Shown: one piece after another, positions 28,139-37,284 of the stretch
Position numbering within the stretch: the stretch's first letter is position 1
Layout of the letters: every line of letters starts with the position of its first letter
Assembly: GCA_018698135.1 (NCBI GenBank)
Contig: JABINZ010000278.1
Location: 1 to 45,145 of the forward strand
Length of the DNA: 45,145 bases
Origin: Bacteroidota bacterium
GTDB lineage: Bacteria > Bacteroidota > Bacteroidia > CAILMK01 > JAAYUY01
Direction of reading: 5' to 3'
Notes under the pieces: model-generated
Told to the model about the DNA's origin: nothing
The model's database searches: none
What the model saw: the letters and a program-made list of their open reading frames with translations, nothing else
Program-made: the position numbers and the translations under genes

Positions 28139-28350
28139 AATGGCTAGTATAAAAACGAAAATAGGATTTATCCCTGTTCGGTGTGCAATGTGAATTGTAT
28201 TAAAGCGAACTTATTGATTGATAGATGTCAATAACAAATATTTAGCGAAACATTAACCTGAACCATCCTGTTATTCGATTATCTAAAATAATTATTATAG
28301 TGAATACAATAAAAGTATTAATTTTACATTCTATTTATCAAAATAACATC

Positions 28351-29085
28351 ATGAAAAATTTACTCTGTTTATTCTTGTCTTTATTCTTGAGCTTTGTTGC
28401 TTTTTCTCAAAATTCGGATGCTGCTGATGAATTACTAACTCAACTTTTGGATGCATTTGTTGAGGATTCAGATAATAGCTTTTCCTATGTGAAAGATAAT
28501 CGAATTTTGGTTCAGGCAGATATGAAAAAGATAAAAATCAAGGAACATAAAATTGGAAATTATACCTTTATTATTGGCGAATTAAATGATATCGAAAAGA
28601 AATCTCCATATCTGGAAGTAACAAAAATCAAGGTGAATGGCGAAAACATTGAAGGAGAGCTAAAAGGGAGAAATGCTGCGAATATTCAATTCTCGATAAA
28701 AACCTCGAACACAGATAATAAGGCATTTAAAAAAACGGCTAAGGATGATTTTGATGAGTTTAAAATAATATTGAAGTATTTATTAGAGGTTGAAAAGACC
28801 AATAATGCTGTGAGGGTTCAAGATATCATCCAAAACGATACTGTTTATTTTGATATAGTTCAGGAAAACCATTGCCCAAAAACTATTGATTTTATGGGTT
28901 ATAAAATATTACTGATCAATCCTACGGCTGATAATATGGAGAAATGCAACAATAAATACATCCAAGTTCTACAATATGAGGCAAATAAGAAAACAAAAAA
29001 AATCGAGCTTAGCTATAGATTAATCAATAATGATCACATGAATAGTGTAAACGTAATTTGTAATCCCTGCAGGAGCTTTTTTTAA
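28351..29085 (+). CDS. Secreted protein of unknown function
   Basis: 244 residues from ATG 28351, chosen because the signal peptide MKNLLCLFLSLFLSFVAFS|Q begins there; a GTG start at 28300 would add 17 residues before the signal. The mature protein is Lys-rich, with an N-terminal acidic stretch (DAADELLTQLLDAFVEDSD) and two C-terminal CxxC-like spots (HCPK, CNPCRSFF). No family was recognised. It stands alone, divergent from the cysteine-synthase gene and convergent with gldE. Confidence 0.7.
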   Translation: MKNLLCLFLSLFLSFVAFSQNSDAADELLTQLLDAFVEDSDNSFSYVKDNRILVQADMKKIKIKEHKIGNYTFIIGELNDIEKKSPYLEVTKIKVNGENIEGELKGRNAANIQFSIKTSNTDNKAFKKTAKDDFDEFKIILKYLLEVEKTNNAVRVQDIIQNDTVYFDIVQENHCPKTIDFMGYKILLINPTADNMEKCNNKYIQVLQYEANKKTKKIELSYRLINNDHMNSVNVICNPCRSFF

Positions 29086-29119
29086 AATGCTCAAGAAGGC
29101 AAAAATAGTTTTCGATTAA

Positions 29120-30466
29120 TTAAAGCTGTTGTAGCATCACTCTCACTTCTTTCACTTTTTTTCTGTCAGAAGCCTCGATTTCAAAAAATAGGTTTTCATA
29201 AGTAGTCTTTTCTCCCTTAAGCGGTATTTTACCAAGCAATTCAATCATCAAGCCGCCCAATGTTTCCACACCAATAGTATATTTTGCAAATTTATCATCT
29301 GGGAGATTTAATGCTTTATTGAATTCAGTGAGAGGTGTTTTTGCTTTAAAAATGTAGTTGAAATCATCAATTTTTTGAAAGAGCTTTTCTTCTGCTTCAT
29401 CAAATTCATCGGTTATTTCACCAACAATTTCTTCCAATATGTCTTCCAGTGTTACAATACCAGAAAAACCACCATACTCATCAACTACAATGGCCATATG
29501 GACTTTTTTGGTTTGAAACTCCTTGAGTAAATCATCAATTTTTTTTGATTCTGGAACAAAATAGGCTTTACGAATTAATTTCTGCCATTCAAATTGCTTG
29601 TCCTGTCCAATATATTTCAACAAATCCTTGATATACAATATCCCAACAATTTTATCAGGACTTTCCTTGTAAACAGGAACGCGTGAAAATCTATTTTCAT
29701 TTATTTCACTAACAATCTCTTCAAAAGTCATGCTTTGCTCAAAAGAGATAACATCCATTCGAGATGTCATAACCTGATTAACATAAACATTTCGGAAATT
29801 AATTATTCGTTTTAAAATGGTTTTGTCTTCAAGACTTTGATCGTGGCGGCTGGTAATATCAATAGCTTGTTTAAACTCTTCGGCCGAAACGTTGTGGTTT
29901 TTTTTCTTGATTCTTTTTTCAATAATCTTGGTTCCCTTAACCATGAAATATGAAATGGGATAAAGCAAGCGAACCAGGAATGTCATAGGAATAGCCATTC
30001 TTTTTGCGAACAGTAAATTGTTTTGGTTGGCATAAATTTTTGGTACCAATTCGCCAAAAATTACCAATAAGATGGTGATTGTGACTACTTCAATTAAAAA
30101 TGCAATCAATTCTTTTCCTTCAAAATTCAAATACTTATTAAGCGTAATAGTGAAAAGAATAATGATAGAAATATTAATGAGGTTATTGGCAATTAGAATG
30201 GTTGCCAAAAGCTTTTTGGGTTTAGCTACTAAACGCACAATACTGAGATCGATGAAGTTTTTGCTTTTCGAAAGCTTTGCCAGACTTTTATCAGTAATGG
30301 AAAAGAAAGAGACTTCAGAACCTGAAATAATACCAGATGTAACAATGAGAAGTGCAAATAACAAAGAAAGAAGTATGAAGTTCAGATCTAAGTTTCTACT
30401 TAGAGAAATTAAAAATACCTGTAATAATTCCGAATACGGTTCAGGCTCTAGTGAGGATGTTTCCAA
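29120..30466 (-). CDS. gldE: GldE/CorC-HlyC family membrane protein with CBS domains
   Basis: 448 residues. An N-terminal DUF21 (CNNM) membrane domain with about four helices contains SGSEVSFFSI and FGELVPKIYA. It is followed by paired CBS domains (RFSRVPVYKESPDKIVGILYIKDLL; VHMAIVVDEYGGFSGIVTLEDILEEIVGEI) and a C-terminal CorC/HlyC domain. In Bacteroidota the copy directly downstream of ssb is named GldE, associated with gliding and the T9SS machinery, possibly through ion transport or GldD. The 22-nt gap after ssb supports this. No gldD follows; the next gene is convergent. Confidence 0.88.
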   Translation of the reverse strand: METSSLEPEPYSELLQVFLISLSRNLDLNFILLSLLFALLIVTSGIISGSEVSFFSITDKSLAKLSKSKNFIDLSIVRLVAKPKKLLATILIANNLINISIIILFTITLNKYLNFEGKELIAFLIEVVTITILLVIFGELVPKIYANQNNLLFAKRMAIPMTFLVRLLYPISYFMVKGTKIIEKRIKKKNHNVSAEEFKQAIDITSRHDQSLEDKTILKRIINFRNVYVNQVMTSRMDVISFEQSMTFEEIVSEINENRFSRVPVYKESPDKIVGILYIKDLLKYIGQDKQFEWQKLIRKAYFVPESKKIDDLLKEFQTKKVHMAIVVDEYGGFSGIVTLEDILEEIVGEITDEFDEAEEKLFQKIDDFNYIFKAKTPLTEFNKALNLPDDKFAKYTIGVETLGGLMIELLGKIPLKGEKTTYENLFFEIEASDRKKVKEVRVMLQQL

Positions 30467-30488
30467 AATTTATTTTTCGTGTTAAACC

Positions 30489-30926
30489 TTAAAATGGTAA
30501 ATCGTCAGCATCATTTGAGCTAACATCGGTATCTGGTGTTGAAGGAGTTGATTGATTGCTGTTATCATGCTGATTACCGCCACCAGCATTATCATCTCTT
30601 CGTCCTCCCAGCAAAACCAAATCATTTACGCGCACTTCTGTAATGTATTTTGTTACGCCATCTGATTCATAACTTCTTGATGTGAGTTTGCCTTCAATAT
30701 AAATTTGAGATCCCTTTTTGACAAATTGTTCAACCACTTTTGTGAGATTTCCCCAAACAACCAGATTATGCCATTCGGTATTGGTTACTTTTTCACCCTC
30801 CCGATTCTTATATGTCTCACTGGTTGCCATAGAAAAGCTAGCTTTGGTTGTTCCGCTGTCAAAAGTTCTTAACTCTGGGTCTTTTCCGACATTTCCAACT
30901 AGAATAACTTTATTTACAGAGGCCAT
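30489..30926 (-). CDS. ssb: Single-stranded DNA-binding protein
   Basis: 145 residues. OB-fold: VNKVILVGNVGKDPELRTF, FSMATSETYKN, TEWHNLVVWGNLTKVVEQFVKKGSQIYIEGKL. The linker is Gly/Asn/Ser-rich and the acidic DDLPF tip, which recruits repair and replication partners, is intact. It is first in an ssb-gldE unit, with a -7-like box at 30959-30966, and divergent from lipB. Confidence 0.97.
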   Translation of the reverse strand: MASVNKVILVGNVGKDPELRTFDSGTTKASFSMATSETYKNREGEKVTNTEWHNLVVWGNLTKVVEQFVKKGSQIYIEGKLTSRSYESDGVTKYITEVRVNDLVLLGGRRDDNAGGGNQHDNSNQSTPSTPDTDVSSNDADDLPF

Positions 30927-30958
30927 TTGCTTTAGATTTTAAGGTTTTAGAATTATTT

Positions 30959-30966
30959 CAAAGATA
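30959..30966 (-). promoter_or_regulatory. -7 box candidate for ssb-gldE
   Basis: TATCTTTG on the minus strand, an exact TAnnTTTG, about 33 nt upstream of the ssb ATG. No clear TTG at the -33 spacing. Confidence 0.4.
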
Positions 30967-31017
30967 GAAAAACAGCCTGAATTTACTTAATAATTAATAA
31001 TTTGATAAATATATTTA

Positions 31018-31025
31018 TAATTTTG
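31018..31025 (+). promoter_or_regulatory. -7 box candidate for lipB
   Basis: TAATTTTG, an exact TAnnTTTG, 27 nt before the ATG at 31053. Its position favours that start over the in-frame TTG at 31002, which would lie upstream of the promoter. The -33 element is weak. Confidence 0.4.
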
Positions 31026-31052
31026 CTTGAATTGAAACTGAAAAATAAAAGC

Positions 31053-31754
31053 ATGAGCTTGAAAGTGAGGTGTCAGGATTTAGGTCAGATTAAGTATGGG
31101 GATGCTTTGGCTATTCAGGAAGGTGTTTTTAATGATTACCTGGCAAGTAAAAGATCGGACAATACAAATTCAAAAATCGAATTAGATGGTCAGTTTTTTC
31201 TTTGTGAGCATAAACATGTAATTACTTTAGGGAAGAGTGGTGCTATTGAGAATCTTCTATTGAATAATGATGAACTCAAACACAAAGGTGTTGAGTTTTT
31301 TCATGCAAGCAGAGGAGGAGATATCACCTATCATGGTCCGGGGCAAATTGTTGGATATCCTATTCTAGACCTCAACCGTTTTGGACTAACAGTTAAAGAA
31401 TATGTCAATTTGCTTGAAGAAATGATTATTTATACTTTAAGAGATTATGATATTGATGCAGGTAGAATTAATGGGATGACGGGCGTATGGCTGGACTACA
31501 GCAATCTTAAATTTGCTCGAAAAATTTGCGCGATAGGAGTTAAGGTTAGCAGATGGATTAGTATGCATGGTTTTGCCTTTAATATTCAAACCGACCTGAG
31601 CTATTTCAATACCATAGTGCCATGTGGAATAAAGGACAATGCTGTTACCTCATTGTCGAAGGAGTTAGGCTATTCGGTTGATTTAAACGAAGTAAAAGAG
31701 AAATTGAAGGTGCATTTTTCTACTTTATTTAATGCTTCATTAACGACAGCATGA
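31053..31754 (+). CDS. lipB: Octanoyltransferase LipB
   Basis: 233 residues from ATG 31053. HVITLGKSG, the RGGDITYHGPGQIVGYPI loop, the Lys in RKICAIGVKVSRWISMHGFAFN, and the catalytic Cys in TIVPCGI are the family signatures. It moves octanoyl from acyl carrier protein to lipoyl domains of 2-oxoacid dehydrogenases and GcvH. The frame extends to a TTG at 31002, but the promoter-like box and the usual homologue length favour 31053. Divergent from ssb. Confidence 0.94.
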   Translation: MSLKVRCQDLGQIKYGDALAIQEGVFNDYLASKRSDNTNSKIELDGQFFLCEHKHVITLGKSGAIENLLLNNDELKHKGVEFFHASRGGDITYHGPGQIVGYPILDLNRFGLTVKEYVNLLEEMIIYTLRDYDIDAGRINGMTGVWLDYSNLKFARKICAIGVKVSRWISMHGFAFNIQTDLSYFNTIVPCGIKDNAVTSLSKELGYSVDLNEVKEKLKVHFSTLFNASLTTA

Positions 31755-31869
31755 CAGCATTAAAAGGTGTTAGAATAAAAAATTATGTTGTTTCTGACAA
31801 TATTTGCTCTTTTTGCAAAAGGCAGGGATTTTGTTGATATTGGAATTATAAAAATCTAAAAAAAAGAAC

Positions 31870-32448
31870 ATGAAAAAAAATTATACTGTTTGGATTGTAA
31901 TTGGCGTAATTGTACTCCTTGTTATAATAATAGTTGGCTATTCCAATAACGTTTATAACAAAGCAATCAATTTTCAAGAGCAAGTTGATGCAAAATGGGG
32001 AGATGTACAAACTACTTATCAGAGAAGGGCTGATCTTATTCCAAATTTAGTAGCTACGGTGAAAGGTGCCGCAGAAAACGAAAAAGAAATACTCACTAAG
32101 GTAACCAATGCCAGAGCTGGAATCAGGTCTGCTAAAACACCGGGCGAAATGGAGCTCATGGGAAGGGAAATCAATTCTGCTATTAACTTGGCATTTGAAG
32201 CTTACCCGCAAATTCGTTCTACTGAAGGTTTTAGAGATCTTCAGGCACAATTGGAAGGGACTGAAAACCGTATTGCTGTTTCGCGTAGAAATTATAATGA
32301 AGCTGTTCAGAAATTTAACCGTCATATCCGTGGAAAGTTCAGAAAGATGGCCTTGCGCTGGTTTGAAAATGAAGATGACGATTTTGTAAAACGTGAGCTT
32401 TTTGAAGCTGATAAAGGTGCAGATGTAGTTCCAACTGTTGAATTTTAA
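31870..32448 (+). CDS. lemA: LemA family membrane protein
   Basis: 192 residues. An N-terminal membrane anchor (YTVWIVIGVIVLLVIIIVGYSN) precedes the coiled, helical LemA domain: NFQEQVDAKWGDVQTTYQRRADLIPNLV, EKEILTKVTNARAG, and the C-terminal KGADVVPTVEF. Function is not well established; LemA and TPM proteins are often encoded together. It starts an operon with two TPM-domain genes (2 and 6 nt gaps). Confidence 0.93.
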   Translation: MKKNYTVWIVIGVIVLLVIIIVGYSNNVYNKAINFQEQVDAKWGDVQTTYQRRADLIPNLVATVKGAAENEKEILTKVTNARAGIRSAKTPGEMELMGREINSAINLAFEAYPQIRSTEGFRDLQAQLEGTENRIAVSRRNYNEAVQKFNRHIRGKFRKMALRWFENEDDDFVKRELFEADKGADVVPTVEF

Positions 32449-32450
32449 AT

Positions 32451-32900
32451 ATGAGCGAATCCATTTATAATTTTTTTTCTGATGAAGAAAAAAGGACGAT
32501 AAAGTCAGCTATTGAAGACGCTGAAAGGCAAACTTCAGGTGAAATCAGGGTCCATATTGATAACCATTGCCGAGGAGACGTATTGGATAGAGCCAGTAAT
32601 TTGTTTGCTCAGCTCAAAATGCACAAAACCCAACTGCGAAATGGTATTTTATTCTATCTGGCCGTTAAAGATCGCAAATTTGCTATTCTTGGAGATGCTG
32701 GAATCAATAAGGAAGTCCCAGAAGGATTTTGGGATGAAATCAGGGACGAAATGAAATCAAATTTCAAAGAAAGTAAGTTCACGCAGGGCTTAGAATCCGG
32801 TATTCTAAAATCAGGGGAACAACTGAAGAAATATTTTCCATACAAAGAAGGAGAAGACATTAATGAACTCTCAGATGATATTTCATTTGGGAAAGAGTAA
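32451..32900 (+). CDS. TPM-domain protein, cytoplasmic form
   Basis: 149 residues without a signal peptide or membrane helix. It matches the TPM fold: FFSDEEKRTIKSAIEDAERQTSGEIRVHI, NGILFYLAVKDRKFAILGDAGI and EGFWDEIRDEM. It is the soluble partner in the lemA-TPM-TPM cluster, starting 2 nt after the lemA stop. Biochemical role unknown. Confidence 0.85.
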   Translation: MSESIYNFFSDEEKRTIKSAIEDAERQTSGEIRVHIDNHCRGDVLDRASNLFAQLKMHKTQLRNGILFYLAVKDRKFAILGDAGINKEVPEGFWDEIRDEMKSNFKESKFTQGLESGILKSGEQLKKYFPYKEGEDINELSDDISFGKE

Positions 32901-32906
32901 ATCGAT

Positions 32907-33671
32907 ATGAAGAATTTAATAATTAGCTTTTTTCTTATTATAAGTGGTCTTTTTGTTCAAGCGCAAGATATTCCAAACAGGCCTAACCCTCCACGTTTAG
33001 TAAACGATTATATGGGTTGGCTTAGTCAGTCAGAGGTAGCTAATCTGGAGCAGAAACTACAACAATTTGCGCGTGAAACTTCAAACCAGATTGTCATTGT
33101 TGTTCTTAAAGATCTGGGTGGTTACGATGTTTCTGATTATGCTTTTCGCTTAGGTGAAAAGTGGGGCGTTGGTCAAAAAGATCAGGACAATGGTTTGGTT
33201 ATCCTAATAAAGCCAGGAGCTGAAGGTCAAAGTAGAATGTTTATTGCAGTGGGTTATGGTCTTGAAGGAATTATTCCTGATGCGGTAACCAAACGTATTG
33301 TGGAACATGAATTTATTCCATCTTTTAAGCAGGGAAGTTATTATCAAGGTCTTGATTTAGGTACAACTGTTTTAATGAAGCTTGCAGTACAAGAATATAA
33401 TGCCGAGGTTTATCTGGAAGAAACAAAACCTGGAATAGGTTCTGCCATATTTATTATCCTGTTTATGATTGCCATTACCTTTTTCTCTGGAATAGGTAAA
33501 GCAAGGAGTTATTCCAGGGTTAATAATGTTACATTCTGGACAGCCATGATGCTTATGAGCAGCAGCAGGGGCAGTGGTTCAGGTTATGGTGGCTTTTCAT
33601 CTGGTGGCGGTGGTTTTGGTGGCTTTGGAGGTGGAGGCTTCGGAGGCGGAGGCGCTGGTGGAGGCTGGTAG
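32907..33671 (+). CDS. TPM-domain protein, secreted, Gly-rich tail (YgcG-like)
   Basis: 254 residues. A signal peptide (MKNLIISFFLIISGLFVQA|Q) is followed by a TPM domain (VNDYMGWLSQSEVANLEQKLQQFA, ETSNQIVIVVLKDLGGYDVSDYAFRLGEKWGVGQ, DNGLVILI), a membrane segment (SAIFIILFMIAITFFSG) and a C-terminal Gly/Phe-rich tail ending GGGAGGGW. This is the YgcG-type architecture. The tail suggests a flexible or surface-associated part. Last gene of the operon; a terminator follows. Confidence 0.88.
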   Translation: MKNLIISFFLIISGLFVQAQDIPNRPNPPRLVNDYMGWLSQSEVANLEQKLQQFARETSNQIVIVVLKDLGGYDVSDYAFRLGEKWGVGQKDQDNGLVILIKPGAEGQSRMFIAVGYGLEGIIPDAVTKRIVEHEFIPSFKQGSYYQGLDLGTTVLMKLAVQEYNAEVYLEETKPGIGSAIFIILFMIAITFFSGIGKARSYSRVNNVTFWTAMMLMSSSRGSGSGYGGFSSGGGGFGGFGGGGFGGGGAGGGW

Positions 33672-33726
33672 CATGGAAGAAGTACTTAAAGTGCAAAAAA
33701 TTAGGAGTGGCTAAAGTTAGATAATA

Positions 33727-33760
33727 TGGTCGTAGTTGTTAAACTGCGGCTATTTTTTTT
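33727..33760 (+). terminator. Rho-independent terminator after the lemA-TPM operon
   Basis: GTCGTAG (33729-33735) pairs with CTGCGGC (33744-33750) using G-U pairs, followed by TATTTTTTTT. It is 57 nt after the TPM gene stop. Confidence 0.7.
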
Positions 33761-33836
33761 GCCCTACGACTCCGTTCAGGGCAGCAATCTTTAAAGATCT
33801 TATAATACAGGAATTGAAACTTGCTGAGGCATTTCT

Positions 33837-34574
33837 CTACACTTCTCTTCCAGAAGCATCCATCATTTGGAGTAATTCTGCATTTTTTGAAGCATCAATT
33901 TGTGCTGGATTTCCTTCCCACCAATTTTGCCCATCGTGTATAAAAACAACCTTATCGGCTATTTCAAAAACGGAAGTCATGTCGTGTGAATTAACAATGG
34001 TAGTTGTTTGAAATTCGTTGGTGATATCCTTAATAAGTTGATCAATTACCCGAGATGTTTTAGGATCCAAGCCAGAGTTAGGTTCATCGTAAAACAAGTA
34101 TTTAGGTTCGTTCACAATGGCACGGGCAATTCCTACTCTCTTTTGCATTCCGCCACTAATTTCAGATGGATACAATTTCCCCACTTTTATATCTAAATTG
34201 ACTCTTTCCAAACAAAATTCAACTCGTTTAGAAATTTCTTTTGGCGACTTTTGTGTGAACATTTTAAGTGGAAACGAAATGTTCTCGGCTACGGTCATTG
34301 AATTGAACAGAGCAGATCCCTGAAATAACATGCCAATTTCCAGACGAACTTTCTTTTGTTCGCGATAGTTCATTTCTGTAAAATTCCGACCATCATATAA
34401 TATACTACCCTTGTCAGGATGCAATAAACCAACTATGCATTTTAACAAAACTGTTTTACCACTTCCACTGCTACCAATAATCATGTTGATAATGCCTTTC
34501 TCATAACTTGTTGAGACATCAGTCAGCACATCCTTGCCATCAAATATTTTATATATCCGGTTTACTTCCAGCAT
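33837..34574 (-). CDS. ABC transporter ATP-binding protein, MlaF-like
   Basis: 245 residues. Walker A GSSGSGKT, signature ISGGMQKRVGIARAI, Walker B YLFYDEPNSGLDP, switch His in VNSHDMTSV. The NSGLD form and pairing with an MlaE permease 4 nt upstream identify the Mla/Ttg2-type lipid or organic-solvent-resistance ABC family. It likely moves phospholipid between the membranes. No MlaD (MCE) gene is adjacent in the window. Confidence 0.9.
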   Translation of the reverse strand: MLEVNRIYKIFDGKDVLTDVSTSYEKGIINMIIGSSGSGKTVLLKCIVGLLHPDKGSILYDGRNFTEMNYREQKKVRLEIGMLFQGSALFNSMTVAENISFPLKMFTQKSPKEISKRVEFCLERVNLDIKVGKLYPSEISGGMQKRVGIARAIVNEPKYLFYDEPNSGLDPKTSRVIDQLIKDITNEFQTTTIVNSHDMTSVFEIADKVVFIHDGQNWWEGNPAQIDASKNAELLQMMDASGREV

Positions 34575-34578
34575 ATTA

Positions 34579-35316
34579 TTAAAGTAATAGTTGAGCTAAT
34601 AAATAATCAAAAACCAAAATTAAAATAGAGCTATGAACAACTGCTTTTGTACTTGCCTTGCCTACTTCTAATGCACCTCCAGTAACTTTATAGCCATGGT
34701 ATGAAGAAACAGAGCTGATAATAAAAGCAAATGAAAATGCTTTAATAATAGCGAAAATAAGTGAGAAAGGTTTAAATGTATGTTGGGCTCCGGCTGCAAA
34801 ATCGGATATTGAGCATATACCAGTAACATGACCTATAAACATGCCTCCTACATGGCTTAATGCAATTGCGATGATTATTAAAAGTGGGATAACAATAACA
34901 GATGCAATAATCTTAGGTGCTATCAAATAGGAAGGTGCATTCACACTCATCACGTTCAAAGCATCAATTTGCTCTGTAATTTTCATGTTGCCAATTTCAG
35001 CCGCAATGTTAGACCCAACTCGTCCTGCTAACACCAAACCTGTAATTGTTGGTGCTAATTCCAACATGGTGGTTTCACTAATAATTTCTCCAATAACGGT
35101 ATCTGCAACCCAGGCTGCAACTAATTGATAAGCAATTTCAAGCGTTAGAACCATGCCCATAAAAAGCGATATAACCACAACTATCCCAAGAGATTGAACT
35201 CCAATTATGTTCATTTCCTGGAAAATGCGTTTCAAAAAAACGCGGTGGCTATCAGGCTTGCTGGCAGCATCCCTTAGTATGAAAAGATATTGTCCGAAAT
35301 ATCTGAAAAACTTCAT
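34579..35316 (-). CDS. MlaE family ABC transporter permease
   Basis: 245 residues with about five or six hydrophobic segments. MlaE/YrbE hallmarks are GVQSLGIVVVISLFMGMVLTLEIAYQL, LAPTITGLVLAGRVGSNIAAEIGNMKITEQIDAL, and YHGYKVTGGALEVGKAST. It forms the inner-membrane part of a lipid transporter with the downstream ATPase (4-nt gap). The start at 35316 gives MKFFRYFGQYLF. Confidence 0.92.
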   Translation of the reverse strand: MKFFRYFGQYLFILRDAASKPDSHRVFLKRIFQEMNIIGVQSLGIVVVISLFMGMVLTLEIAYQLVAAWVADTVIGEIISETTMLELAPTITGLVLAGRVGSNIAAEIGNMKITEQIDALNVMSVNAPSYLIAPKIIASVIVIPLLIIIAIALSHVGGMFIGHVTGICSISDFAAGAQHTFKPFSLIFAIIKAFSFAFIISSVSSYHGYKVTGGALEVGKASTKAVVHSSILILVFDYLLAQLLL

Positions 35317-35438
35317 ATGATCTTATAGATTCTCATTTGTAGGAATACAAAAGTAGTTTAAATATTATTGAATCTCAGAAATACTGAGCATAGCAAACAA
35401 CAGGAAAATAAACGGTTTATTACTAGATCAGGAGTGGA

Positions 35439-35789
35439 TTAATCGTCCTCTTCATCATTCTTATACCCCGAATCTTCTACTTCTTCGTCTTTTTCTGGTT
35501 TCATATCCTCAGGGATATCTATATCATCAGAGGAAAAATCATCACTCAAATTTCCATCATCATCGTAATCATCGTCATCTTCAATAATTTGCTCAGCTTC
35601 ACTGACAGTCATTCGGATTAAATAATATATTTCTTCCGTTTCAAATGGTAAGGCAGAAACCTGTTTCCCTTCTTTATTACTAAAACTTATTAAATGATCA
35701 ACAAAACCTTGTGGGTATGCTAATTTAACATGATCAATAACACTTTCGGGCAGTTTCTCATAATCCTTAACTATTCTCTTCTTTTCCAA
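35439..35789 (-). CDS. Acidic protein of unknown function
   Basis: 116 residues. The N-terminal ~70 residues look folded (LPESVIDHVKLAYPQGF, LISFSNKEGKQVSALPFETEEIYYLIRM); the rest is a very acidic, probably disordered tail rich in Asp and Glu. It resembles small conserved Bacteroidota proteins of unknown role; I cannot name a function. The 122-nt gap to the mlaE-like gene upstream suggests a separate transcript. Confidence 0.75.
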   Translation of the reverse strand: MEKKRIVKDYEKLPESVIDHVKLAYPQGFVDHLISFSNKEGKQVSALPFETEEIYYLIRMTVSEAEQIIEDDDDYDDDGNLSDDFSSDDIDIPEDMKPEKDEEVEDSGYKNDEEDD

Positions 35790-36083
35790 CTCATTTAATG
35801 TTTATTTGTCAATAAAAAAATATGCAGCTAACTAAAGGGTTGATAACCAGCAAATAATGCAAAAACGTTTGATTTGTTTTGCTAAAAATGATGAAGTAAT
35901 ACCTTTAATTCTCACATTTCATTATAAATGCAACCAACCAAAATTATAAAGTGATAGCAATTAAACAAGCAGTTTTGAATTTTATTTTCATTTTATTTAA
36001 CATGTGAGTAATATTCATGAATGAAATATTTATGATGATATTAGGCTGAAATTGCTATATTCGCAACTTTTAAAAGAATAAGA

Positions 36084-37280
36084 ATGAACACCAAACTATC
36101 AAACAGAGTAGAGAAATTACAGGAATCTGAAACCTTGAAGATGGCCAAACTGGCTCGCCAATTAATTGCTGATGGAAAAGATATCATAAACCTGAGTATA
36201 GGAGAACCAGATTTTGATACGCCAGATCATATCAAGGAAGCAGCCATAAAGGCTATAAATGATAATATTACACATTATCCTCCAGTTGCTGGATTTTCTG
36301 AACTACGTCAGGTAATTGCCAAGAAATACAATACAGATTTCATGTGTGATTATGATTTTAATCAGGTGATTGTGAGTTCAGGAGCAAAGCAATCGCTGAG
36401 TAATGCTATCTTAAGCTTATTAGATGTTGGAGATGAAGTAATCGTTCCTTCTCCATATTGGGTTTCATATCCTGAGATGATTAAGCTATCCGGAGCCGAT
36501 ATGGTTGTTATTAAAGCGGGGATTGATACAAATTATAAAATTACCCCTCAACAATTAGAAGAAGCAATAACGGATAAAACAAGGATGTTTTTATTCAGCT
36601 CTCCTTCCAACCCTAGTGGTGGTGTTTATTGTTTGGGCGAATTGGAAGAGTTGGCTAAGGTTTTTAGAAAGTACCCCAATATTATTATCGTAGCTGACGA
36701 AATTTATGACCATATTAATTATGTTGGTGGTCCTTGTTCTTTTGCTATGATTAAAGACTTAAGAGATAGAGTGGTAATTGTCAATGGCGTATCCAAAGGA
36801 TTTGCCATGACAGGTTGGCGAATAGGCTATATGGTTGCTCCATTGTGGTTAGCAACAGCATGTAATAAATTACAAGGCCAACTAACTTCTGGCCCATGCA
36901 CTATTTCACAAATGGCTGCACTTGAAGCTTTGTCAAGTAGTTTATCATCTACCTACAAAATGAGGGATGAGTTTAAGAAGCGTAGAGAAATTGTTGTAAG
37001 CATGTTAAGTAAAATTAGTGGTGTTAAAACAAATGTGCCTGATGGTGCATTTTATTCACTTATTGATATTACCAGTTTCTTTGGAAAAAGCTATGGAAAC
37101 TATACAATTGAGGATAGTAGCGATTTAGCTATGTTTTTATTAGAAGATGGCAATGTATCGGTTGTTACAGGAAGTGCATTTGGTGTCCCAGAGTGTGTAC
37201 GTATTTCTTTTGCTACCTCCGAAGATAACTTGCGTAAAGCCATCGGACGGATTGAATCAAGCTTAAAAAAATTAAAATAG
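36084..37280 (+). CDS. PLP-dependent class I/II aminotransferase (aspartate aminotransferase-like)
   Basis: 398 residues. ISLSIGEPDFDTP-type opening (INLSIGEPDFDTPDHI), SSGAKQSLSNAI, PSPYWVSYPEM, SSPSNPSGGVY, VADEIYDHINY, and the PLP-Lys motif NGVSKGFAMTGWRIGY place it in the AspC-like subgroup I-gamma. Likely aspartate or a related amino acid as donor. The PfkB-kinase gene starts 4 nt after it, so the two are co-transcribed. TATATTCG at 36056-36063 is a weak -7-like box. Confidence 0.9.
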   Translation: MNTKLSNRVEKLQESETLKMAKLARQLIADGKDIINLSIGEPDFDTPDHIKEAAIKAINDNITHYPPVAGFSELRQVIAKKYNTDFMCDYDFNQVIVSSGAKQSLSNAILSLLDVGDEVIVPSPYWVSYPEMIKLSGADMVVIKAGIDTNYKITPQQLEEAITDKTRMFLFSSPSNPSGGVYCLGELEELAKVFRKYPNIIIVADEIYDHINYVGGPCSFAMIKDLRDRVVIVNGVSKGFAMTGWRIGYMVAPLWLATACNKLQGQLTSGPCTISQMAALEALSSSLSSTYKMRDEFKKRREIVVSMLSKISGVKTNVPDGAFYSLIDITSFFGKSYGNYTIEDSSDLAMFLLEDGNVSVVTGSAFGVPECVRISFATSEDNLRKAIGRIESSLKKLK

Positions 37281-37284
37281 AAAT

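Noticed and set aside
30072-30485. 137-codon plus-strand ORF over gldE
   Set aside because: Antisense shadow of the membrane domain of gldE.
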